DNA of 64,000 nt from Nitrospirota bacterium (GTDB lineage Bacteria; Nitrospirota; Leptospirillia; Leptospirillales; Leptospirillaceae), in contig JAJYYA010000024.1 of NCBI GenBank assembly GCA_021801345.1, positions 62,001 through 126,000 of the forward strand, written 5' to 3'. Below, piece by piece: positions 18,239-24,728 of the stretch. Both the position numbers and the translations under genes were made by a program. The notes under the pieces are model-generated. The model had not been told where the DNA came from and did no database searches. It saw only the letters and a list, made by a program, of their open reading frames with translations. The stretch's first letter is position 1. Each line of letters begins with the position of its first letter.

Positions 18239-18274
18239 CCTGTCCGTTCTCAGAGGCCTGTCCGTTCTCAGAGG
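18239..18274. repeat. 18-bp perfect tandem duplication
   Basis: The unit cctgtccgttctcagagg occurs twice head to tail (18239-18256 and 18257-18274). If bamA begins at 18287 it encodes the repeated peptide SENGQA; if bamA begins at 18206 it lies in the leader. Confidence 0.9.
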
Positions 18275-18285
18275 AAGGAGCGCTC

Positions 18286-18552
18286 ATGGCTTATGTCGGG
18301 AAAAAGGGAGCAGTCGACTCTCCTTCCGGCCGATTCCTGATCTTTGGACGCTTTTTCTCAATGAGGTTCCCGGAAGAGTGGATCGAATCGCAGCGGATCG
18401 GGTGGTATCGTTCGCGTCAATTGTCTCTTATTGCCAAAAACCTTCGAGACTATATCACGGACGGGGAGATTTTCCAAGACGGAAAAATCAAGAAGAAGTC
18501 CGGAGAATCCCGTCAGCCCCGCCCCTCTTTCCAACGGCACGGCGGGTTCTGA
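18286..18552 (+). CDS. Possible small protein of 88 residues, unknown
   Basis: An ATG at 18286 follows a strong ribosome-binding site (GGAAGGAG, 5 nt spacing) and opens an 88-codon frame starting MAYVGKKGAVDSPSGRF. It is basic, has no recognised motif and no signal peptide. It lies between bamA (opposite strand) and the tRNA-Phe promoter and overlaps the longer form of bamA by 2 nt. The Shine-Dalgarno-like bases could equally be codons of the longer bamA start. It may not be a gene. Confidence 0.22.
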   Translation: MAYVGKKGAVDSPSGRFLIFGRFFSMRFPEEWIESQRIGWYRSRQLSLIAKNLRDYITDGEIFQDGKIKKKSGESRQPRPSFQRHGGF

Positions 18553-18571
18553 AAGAGAAATGATTTTTTTG

Positions 18572-18601
18572 TTGACAGAGCACGGTCCGAACCATTATAG
18601 T
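18572..18601 (+). promoter_or_regulatory. Sigma-70-type promoter of tRNA-Phe
   Basis: TTGACA at 18572-18577 (perfect -35), 18-nt spacer, TATAGT at 18596-18601 (5 of 6). The tRNA begins 11 nt after the -10 box. Confidence 0.85.
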
Positions 18602-18611
18602 CAACCGCTGT

Positions 18612-18687
18612 GCCGAGGTAGCTCAGTCGGTAGAGCAGAGGCCTGAAAAGCCTCGTGTCGGCGGTTCGATTCCGCCCCTCGGCACCA
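18612..18687 (+). tRNA. tRNA-Phe (GAA)
   Basis: Full cloverleaf: acceptor GCCGAGG/CCTCGGC, D arm GCTC..GAGC, anticodon stem GAGGC/GCCTC with loop CTGAAAA (anticodon GAA), T arm GGCGG-TTCGATT-CCGCC, discriminator A and an encoded CCA end. 76 nt. A good promoter lies directly upstream, and the SEC-C gene starts 60 nt downstream with no terminator seen, so the two may be co-transcribed. Confidence 0.98.
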
Positions 18688-18747
18688 TCCCTCTTCCTGC
18701 ATCCTCTGATCGAGATCGATCCATCCTTGGCATCGAATGGAGACGTC

Positions 18748-21075
18748 ATGTCCTCCGGATCCCCTTCCTTCTCCGCCCGATCTTTTCCCCGGCCCGGACC
18801 CTGGACCGGCAGGATCCCCGAACTTTACGACGACCCGGTTCTTCTGAGAAAAAGTCTGGAAACGGTCCGGTATCTTCCTCCGGCAAATGCTTTCAGGCGG
18901 GACCTTGAGGAAAAGCTTTCCCGTCCGGACAGGATCGTCCGCATTCTCGAAGGGAACGACACGCTCCTTGCCGACCGCCTTGTCCGCTCCCTTCCTCCTC
19001 CGCATTTCTCTTCATGTGCAGGAAGTCTTGAGCGATGGCTCAAATTCGAGAGAAATGGATTCACCAACCCCGTCCCCGATATCCTGACCCAGGTCAGTCC
19101 GGACGATGCCGCCGAAGCCTTTCTTCGGGTTCTGTCCAAGCCGCCCTTTCCGGGAGCGACCACGCTTTCCGAGATCGCGGAACAGCTTCCCCGTCTCCCG
19201 CTCCTCCCGGCGCGCCGCATTTTCGAACTGTTGCTCGATCTGTCGCAACGGGGCCTCCTTCCCCCTCTTCGGCTGATTTCGCCGGGTTGTCGTATTGGCC
19301 ATGAACGCGTCTACGAGCTTGTCCCTTTTCTTGCGAACGCCCCTTCCGAGTGGCATTCTGTCGTTCGCACCCTTTTCTCGCACGCATTCTGCGTCGAGGC
19401 TAACTATGAAGGAGAGTGGTCGATACGAGAGGTGGGGCGGATCCTCGCAAAAGAGGCTCCCCGCGACGAGATCGATCGCATCAGAAGGTCTCGGGATTTT
19501 CAGGAGGCGCTCTCCCTTCTTGGGTCGCATTCTTCCCGAAACCCCGAGGCGAGGTTTGTTTACCGCTTCCTCGAGGCGATCCCTCCGACGCTTTTGCCGC
19601 AGAATGTCGAGGCGGCGTTCGAGCTTGCCATCGGCGCGACGGTCCATGCGTTCGAGTCGGAGTTGCCGGATCTGTCGTCGTTGTCTCCTGACGACTTTCT
19701 TCGCCTTTTCGGGCTCGGCCTTCTCGACGACTCCCGCCTCGCGCAGATGTCGAGCTTTCTCTCCCGATTTTCCGACGAAGATCTTCTTCGCGCATTCGAA
19801 AACAGAGTGTCGTCCTCCATGGAGGACGGAGAGGACCTCGTCCCTCTTGCCGCCGTCATGGGCCGTATCGGCCGGCCGATTTTCATTCCCCTTTTGACGG
19901 GATTTTTGTCGGAGGATTACGGAGAGTTTCTTTGCGAAACCGCCCAAGAGGCGCTCAAAGCCATAGGGAGCGCCTCCCAGGAGGCGCTCATCCGTTCATG
20001 GGAGACGCTCGAGGACTCCCAGAGAGCCTATGGGGCCTCGGTCATAGAAGCCGTCGGAGGGCCAGCCCTCGTCGATTTCCTGATCGCACACCCGGAACTC
20101 TTCAAGGAGAGGAAAGAAGAATGGTGCTCGATGGCGCTCTCCTTTCCCGATCCCCGTCTGATCCCCTTCCTTCTTCCCGATATCGAAAGGGAAGACCCGT
20201 CTGTCGACAGCGCGGCCTTTCTCCTGCTCTCCCTCTTCGAGCCCGACTTTCCGTCTCTTCCTCAGATACGGGAAAGAGTGAATGAACCTTTTGTGACGGA
20301 AGCGATCCTCTCCGAATCCGGAACCCCCAGAGATTTTCTTCGTCTTCTTCTGACATGCGAGTGCTGCGGGGAGGCAAACTATTACAAGGTCAGCAAAATC
20401 TTGACCGGAGCCGGAGTCGAAGACCCTCTTGTGGCCGACGGGTTTCCCTGTCGTTCGTGCGGGCGCTTCCCGTTTTTCCGAATGGATCCGTTTGGAAGGA
20501 TGGTCATTGCGGCGGAAAGGATGCGATCCCTCCCGTCAAACAGGAAAGGAGACCGATCTGCTCCGTCTCTTGTCCGAATTGTGAACGTCCGGGATTCGGA
20601 AGGGAACGTCATGTCCTTTCAGAGAGCCGTCCGCACCACGATGGAAAGCCTCGAAAAAAATCCGGACGACGCTTGCATGCTTAACCGCATGACAAACTTT
20701 CTCATCGAACTCAACAAGAAGGATTTGTCCATCGAGTATGGGGCCCGGGCCTATGCCTCCGACCCGAATGCCGTGGAGATCATCTACAACCGGATCTTGC
20801 TTCTGAGATCGAAAGGAGACGACATCGCAGCCCTCGATGTCGTCAGAAATGCCTTCGAAAAATCGGCATCCTGGCATTACCTTTCGGAAGTGCCCGGAGA
20901 ACAGCGGGAAAGACTCCGAAATATCGCCGCACGACTTTTTCTTGACATGAAAATCCCCCTTCCCTCCTATCTCGCAACTTTCCGGAAAACCTCTCCGGTC
21001 CTCAAGGGGAAAGTCGGTCGGAACGATCCATGTTCCTGCGGAAGCGGCAAAAAGTACAAGAAGTGCTGCCTCTGA
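18748..21075 (+). CDS. Large HEAT-like/TPR protein with C-terminal SEC-C zinc motif
   Basis: 775 residues, unrecognised as a whole. The last 20 residues, VGRNDPCSCGSGKKYKKCCL, are a SEC-C zinc motif (CxCx8CC), as at the end of SecA and many unrelated proteins. Before it comes a zinc-ribbon-like part with CECCG and CRSCG (about residues 535-575), then helical TPR-like repeats (FLIELNKKDLSIEYGARAYA). The N-terminal 500 residues are mostly helical repeats with Leu/Pro patterns, HEAT-like. The ATG at 18748 has GGAG 5 nt upstream. Lower GC than its neighbours. Possible role: scaffolding or protein quality control; not provable here. Confidence 0.8.
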   Translation: MSSGSPSFSARSFPRPGPWTGRIPELYDDPVLLRKSLETVRYLPPANAFRRDLEEKLSRPDRIVRILEGNDTLLADRLVRSLPPPHFSSCAGSLERWLKFERNGFTNPVPDILTQVSPDDAAEAFLRVLSKPPFPGATTLSEIAEQLPRLPLLPARRIFELLLDLSQRGLLPPLRLISPGCRIGHERVYELVPFLANAPSEWHSVVRTLFSHAFCVEANYEGEWSIREVGRILAKEAPRDEIDRIRRSRDFQEALSLLGSHSSRNPEARFVYRFLEAIPPTLLPQNVEAAFELAIGATVHAFESELPDLSSLSPDDFLRLFGLGLLDDSRLAQMSSFLSRFSDEDLLRAFENRVSSSMEDGEDLVPLAAVMGRIGRPIFIPLLTGFLSEDYGEFLCETAQEALKAIGSASQEALIRSWETLEDSQRAYGASVIEAVGGPALVDFLIAHPELFKERKEEWCSMALSFPDPRLIPFLLPDIEREDPSVDSAAFLLLSLFEPDFPSLPQIRERVNEPFVTEAILSESGTPRDFLRLLLTCECCGEANYYKVSKILTGAGVEDPLVADGFPCRSCGRFPFFRMDPFGRMVIAAERMRSLPSNRKGDRSAPSLVRIVNVRDSEGNVMSFQRAVRTTMESLEKNPDDACMLNRMTNFLIELNKKDLSIEYGARAYASDPNAVEIIYNRILLLRSKGDDIAALDVVRNAFEKSASWHYLSEVPGEQRERLRNIAARLFLDMKIPLPSYLATFRKTSPVLKGKVGRNDPCSCGSGKKYKKCCL

Positions 21076-21283
21076 TTTTGGACACGACAGGCCATCGAGG
21101 CGTCGCATCTTCTCTCCCGGCGCTTCCCCTGCCTGTCTCAGACGGCCTGTGTCGCGTCGGGCCCCCCCGCGTCCGGCGGAGAGCGTTGACCTCCCGTTCC
21201 CGCATATTCCTCCTGGATCGCAGTCCACGAGAAAATATGTGGGATGTCGGGCGTGTTCCGAAGGTTTTCCTTTCGCAATCCCT

Positions 21284-21880
21284 CTAGAAAAACGTAAATC
21301 CGATGACAACCGGCACGTAGGTCATCGAGCCGAGAGATCCCTGCGGAGTGCTGATCAGGGGGCCTGTGATCTGCGCGTAGCGGATCTCTCCGTAAACGGG
21401 GCCCAGATTGACTCCAAGGGCGCCGTCCCAGGTTGCGCTGTTGCCTGAGGTTCCCACGGCCTGAGTGTTGTTGTATCCGGCATCGACGGCCGCATAGAGA
21501 TAGAAAAGACTGGTAAACTTGAGAAAGTCGACCTCGAGACCCAAGGTCACAGGAAAGGCCGTCATCAGCGGAGATCCAGTAAAGTGAAGGTAGTTGGCCT
21601 GTCCCCGGAGAGCGAAGGATTCCGAGAGATGGAAGGTGCCGAGAAATCCCGCTCCGAATCCCCCTCCGCTGTAGCCGCCCACGTCTCCCGAGACGGTGGA
21701 CTGGCCGGAGAGGGCGCCGATGCCGATCCCCTGGACAGAGAGGCTCAAGGGAAGAACGGCCGATCGGCCCTCTCCTGGCGCGGCAAAAATAATCAGGCAT
21801 GAAACAAGCAAGGCTGCAAAAAAAGCGCGAAAACCATAATGGCCCGTTTGGGGATGGATCCGCTTGCTATGTGGGAACAC
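21284..21880 (-). CDS. Outer-membrane beta-barrel protein, OmpX/OmpW-size
   Basis: 198 residues: signal peptide (RAFFAALLVSCLIIFAAPGEG), then Gly- and aromatic-rich alternating strands such as GFGAGFLGTFHLSESFALRG and YLYAAVDAGYNNTQA, ending TYVPVVIGFTFF with a C-terminal Phe as expected of a Bam substrate. No known ligand. The GTG at 21880 has AAGGAG 5 nt upstream. A strong promoter (TTGTCA-16-TATAAT) lies about 60 nt upstream, overlapping at its -35 with a candidate promoter on the other strand. Confidence 0.75.
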   Translation of the reverse strand: MFPHSKRIHPQTGHYGFRAFFAALLVSCLIIFAAPGEGRSAVLPLSLSVQGIGIGALSGQSTVSGDVGGYSGGGFGAGFLGTFHLSESFALRGQANYLHFTGSPLMTAFPVTLGLEVDFLKFTSLFYLYAAVDAGYNNTQAVGTSGNSATWDGALGVNLGPVYGEIRYAQITGPLISTPQGSLGSMTYVPVVIGFTFF

Positions 21881-21943
21881 GGTCGCTCCTTAATTTTCAA
21901 GGTGAGTTCTGATGTCACGTGAGGATGAAGAGAGCACTGTTGT

Positions 21944-21971
21944 ATTATAAGATAAAAAACTGGATTGACAA
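21944..21971 (-). promoter_or_regulatory. Sigma-70-type promoter of the beta-barrel gene
   Basis: On the minus strand: TTGTCA (21971-21966), 16-nt spacer, TATAAT (21949-21944, perfect). It gives a leader of about 57 nt ahead of the GTG at 21880. Confidence 0.75.
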
Positions 21972-21993
21972 AGGCTTGATTTGGACTTATTCC
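21965..21993 (+). promoter_or_regulatory. Possible divergent promoter sharing the -35 box
   Basis: TTGACA at 21965-21970, 17-nt spacer, weak -10 TATTCC at 21988-21993. The -35 overlaps the -35 of the opposite promoter by five bases. It would serve the methyltransferase gene and the short frame before it. Confidence 0.45.
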
Positions 21994-22003
21994 GGGAGGG
22001 GCG

Positions 22004-22096
22004 ATGCGAGAGAATACAAAAGACGACACTCCCCTCCCTCCTTCCGCATTCAGGAAGGGTTTTTCTCGTCGGTCGGAAACGGAGATCTTCCGGTGA
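22004..22096 (+). CDS. Possible 30-residue leader peptide
   Basis: ATG at 22004 with GGGAGG 4 nt upstream opens a 30-codon frame (MRENTKDDTPLPPSAFRKGF onward) whose TGA overlaps the GTG start of the methyltransferase (GTGA). The good ribosome site and the exact coupling suggest a translated leader, but no motif or homologue is recognised. Confidence 0.35.
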   Translation: MRENTKDDTPLPPSAFRKGFSRRSETEIFR

Positions 22097-22785
22097 GGCC
22101 GACTGGATGGGATCGCATGTATGAGAGGATCTTCGCGGCCCTTTACGATCCCCTCCTCCGCAGCGTAGAGCAAAATCGGTTTGCGCCTCTCAGAAAAAAT
22201 CTCCTGAGCGGTCTCCGGGGAACGGTCCTCGATCTCGGAGCCGGAACCGGAGGCAATCTGCCGTTTCTCTCCTCTCCGGAGATTCGGGTCGTCTTTCTCG
22301 ACCTCTCCTGGCCCATGATCGAAAAAGGGCTCGCCAAGGGAATGGGCCGTGCCGGACCGGTCGTCAGAGGGTCGGCGGAGACCCTGCCCTTCAGGGACGG
22401 AAGCTTCGACGCGTGTCTTTCGACTCTCCTTCTTTGCTCTGTGGAGGATCCGCGGGCGGGTCTTCTCGAAATCCGCCGGGTTCTCAGGGAGGGGGGAAGC
22501 CTTCTCATGATGGAGCACATTCTCTCGAAAAACTCTGCGGCAGCGACCCTCCAGAGACTTGCGACGCCCCTGTGGAAGCGGATCGCCGGAGGGTGCCGCC
22601 TCGACCGGAGGACCGACCTTCTGGCCTCTTCGATCCTCCAGAAAAAGGAAGAACAGATCGCGGTCTATTCGGGGATCCCCTTCCTCCTGGGGCGGTATGA
22701 AAAGATCTCACCCAAAGGCTGCCGCGAGAAGATCAGCTCTCTCGACGACGCCCCTTGCGCGCCCGCCCCTCCCGCTCGAGAATGA
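22093..22785 (+). CDS. SAM-dependent methyltransferase (class I)
   Basis: 230 residues. Motif I is TVLDLGAGTGGNLPFL, motif II gives VVFLDLSWPMIEKG, then GSAETLPFRDGSFDACLST and the post-motif RRVLREGGSLLMMEHILSKN: UbiE/Methyltransf_11 type. The substrate is unknown; the MEH variant occurs in lipid and quinone methylases. The GTG at 22093 is chosen since GGAG lies 8 nt upstream and it overlaps the leader frame by 4 nt; an ATG at 22117 is the alternative. The 3' end overlaps the convergent helicase gene by 53 nt. Confidence 0.8.
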   Translation: MRPTGWDRMYERIFAALYDPLLRSVEQNRFAPLRKNLLSGLRGTVLDLGAGTGGNLPFLSSPEIRVVFLDLSWPMIEKGLAKGMGRAGPVVRGSAETLPFRDGSFDACLSTLLLCSVEDPRAGLLEIRRVLREGGSLLMMEHILSKNSAAATLQRLATPLWKRIAGGCRLDRRTDLLASSILQKKEEQIAVYSGIPFLLGRYEKISPKGCREKISSLDDAPCAPAPPARE

Positions 22786-24262
22786 TCCGGGTCTCCTCGA
22801 GAACCTGGGCATAGAGCCCGAGCGCTCTCTCATACTCGGGGAAACGGTGGGGAAGTCGAAGGGAGAGCCACCGGTAGAGCGTGATCCGAGCGAGGGCCTC
22901 CTCCCCCTCTTTTCTTCCGGCAATCTCCCGAATCTCGGGGGCCCTGACCGTGGGGGAGAGACCCGAACCGATCCGGCCGACCGTTGCGACCCACCGCCAG
23001 AACTCGTATTCCGTCGTCCGGTTTTCCGGAGCGAACAGGAGAAGCCAGCGCTCCGAGAGAGGAAGTAACGGCGCAAGCTGTTCGACCCGGGAGGCCTTCT
23101 GGCGGAGCTCCGGTCCGATGCCCGAGCGGAGGTGGGCGTCGGAGATGATGGAAGCGTGAAGGCGGGAGAGAAGGATTTCGAGGTTGGTGCTCCCGATCAC
23201 CTCCGAGGCGGACAGGACGATCGGGTAGTCCGGAACGAAGGGAAAGGGACCGGAGAGCGGGGGCACGGAATGGGAAAATTGCCGTCGAACGATCTGGTGG
23301 GTCCGCCGGTCCATGCCGGCAATCAGCCCCCGTTCGTGAAGCCCGAACCTTCCGGCCCGTCCTCCGATCTGCCGGACCTCCTCGGGCTCGAGAATGCGGT
23401 CGATCCGGCCGTCGAACTTCGAGGCCGTCGAAAAGATCACATATTCGGCCGGAATGTTGAGTCCCATCCCGACGGCGTCGGTCGCCAGCATGACGGTGGC
23501 CTCTCCCTCCCGGAACCGGCGCGACTCCGCCCGCCTGAGTTCGGGGGGCATCGCCCCGTAGATGGTCGAAACGGGGCGCCCCCTGTCCCGGAGATACCGG
23601 GCCAGGGTCAGAACGTCCATGCGGCTGAAGGCCACGACGATGCTTCCGTCGGGAACCCGGTCGAGAGGGATGGGGTCGGAGGCGACCTCGAGCGGGGTCT
23701 TCCGCGAGGTATGGCAGACCTCGATCTCCACCCCGGCATACTCCGCCAGCCGACGGAGCGCCCCTTCGGAATGGGGCGTGCCGCAGATCACGATCTCTTC
23801 GGAAGGGGATCCCAGAAGTCCCCGCACCCAGGCGGGTCCCCGTTCGCGGTCGGCAAGCATCTGAATCTCGTCGATCACCACGCAGGGCGCCAAGTCGGTG
23901 GTCGATCCCATCTCCACCGTGGCGGAGAGGTGGCGCGACTCTTCCCGAAGGATCCGCTCCTCCCCGGTCAGGAGGGTCGTCGGGATTCCCCGGGACTCGA
24001 GACGTTCGTGGATCTCCTGAGCAAGAAGCCTCAGCGGGGCAAGATAGCTCCCCCCCCGGCGCTCGAGACGGACGAGGGCTTCGTGCGTCTTGCCCGAGTT
24101 CGTGGGGCCAAGCCAGGCGGTCCAGCGCCGCTGGATCCGGCGGGCTTCGGGCCAGAGATCCTTGGCAAGAGGGGGAAGGATCCGGCGGACCGCGACGATC
24201 TCTCGCTCCCGGCGCTCTTTGTTTTCTGGGGATTTTTGCCGTCGGGCCTTTTTTTTCGCCAT
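22733..24262 (-). CDS. Suv3-like DExH-box RNA helicase
   Basis: 509 residues. Walker A WLGPTNSGKTHEALVRL, motif Ia YLAPLRLLAQEI, DExH box CVVIDEIQM, GTPHSEGALRR, AFSRMDVLTLARYLRD, TDAVGMGLNIPAEYVIFST and motif VI QIGGRAGRFG: the order and spacing of the Suv3/mitochondrial-degradosome helicases. A bacterial role in RNA decay is likely. The ATG at 24262 (MAKKKARRQKSPENK) is preferred to an open frame to 24493. The basic N-terminus and C-terminus (EGRARKGRRRES) fit RNA binding. Confidence 0.85.
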   Translation of the reverse strand: MAKKKARRQKSPENKERREREIVAVRRILPPLAKDLWPEARRIQRRWTAWLGPTNSGKTHEALVRLERRGGSYLAPLRLLAQEIHERLESRGIPTTLLTGEERILREESRHLSATVEMGSTTDLAPCVVIDEIQMLADRERGPAWVRGLLGSPSEEIVICGTPHSEGALRRLAEYAGVEIEVCHTSRKTPLEVASDPIPLDRVPDGSIVVAFSRMDVLTLARYLRDRGRPVSTIYGAMPPELRRAESRRFREGEATVMLATDAVGMGLNIPAEYVIFSTASKFDGRIDRILEPEEVRQIGGRAGRFGLHERGLIAGMDRRTHQIVRRQFSHSVPPLSGPFPFVPDYPIVLSASEVIGSTNLEILLSRLHASIISDAHLRSGIGPELRQKASRVEQLAPLLPLSERWLLLFAPENRTTEYEFWRWVATVGRIGSGLSPTVRAPEIREIAGRKEGEEALARITLYRWLSLRLPHRFPEYERALGLYAQVLEETRIILEREGRARKGRRRES

Positions 24263-24357
24263 GGGAAAACCTGAGGTCCGCAACTCTCGACTTGGGGCTC
24301 GTGGCCCATGATGCGCTTTAAGGACCAAAAGGAACGAGTCGCGAGTCGGGGGCGCCT

Positions 24358-24714
24358 CTAGAGGTAGCCCCCTTCCCCGGTCTTCTTTTCTCCCCGGTGA
24401 GAGGCGGTCGCTGCCGCATCGATCTGGCGGAGGGTGTTTCCGAGCCATTCGTGGAAGGATCGGACGCTCTGGAGGTTGGCGACCATGCCGCACTGGATCG
24501 TCCGGACCACCTTCTGCTCGGCGAACTCGACGGGCTTTCCGGCCGGGGCCTCCTGAGAGATCTCCCGGATTTCGTACTCGGGAGGGGCCATCCGCTCAAG
24601 AAAAAACTCCATGAGAAGATCTCCCGAAGGAAGAAGTCCTCCGTATATGCCAGTGACGGGCTTGTGCGAAAAACCTTCGGGATACTTCCATTCAAACCGG
24701 AGACGCTTGGACAT
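24358..24714 (-). CDS. Conserved hypothetical protein, 118 residues
   Basis: No named family. MSKRLRFEWKYPEGFSHKPV, then a TGIYGGLLPSGDLLMEFFLE core, IREISQ, QKVVRTIQCGMVANLQSVRS and FHEWLGNTLRQID. This pattern (a GxYGGxxPxGxxxMxFxxER strand pair, then a VVMxL helix before a WL motif) is seen in small uncharacterised bacterial proteins; this is from memory, not a search. No membrane segment or signal. It follows the FAD/Fe-S oxidoreductase gene by 14 nt and is probably in its operon. AAAGG lies 7 nt before the ATG. Confidence 0.7.
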   Translation of the reverse strand: MSKRLRFEWKYPEGFSHKPVTGIYGGLLPSGDLLMEFFLERMAPPEYEIREISQEAPAGKPVEFAEQKVVRTIQCGMVANLQSVRSFHEWLGNTLRQIDAAATASHRGEKKTGEGGYL

Positions 24715-24728
24715 TCATAGACCTTTCT

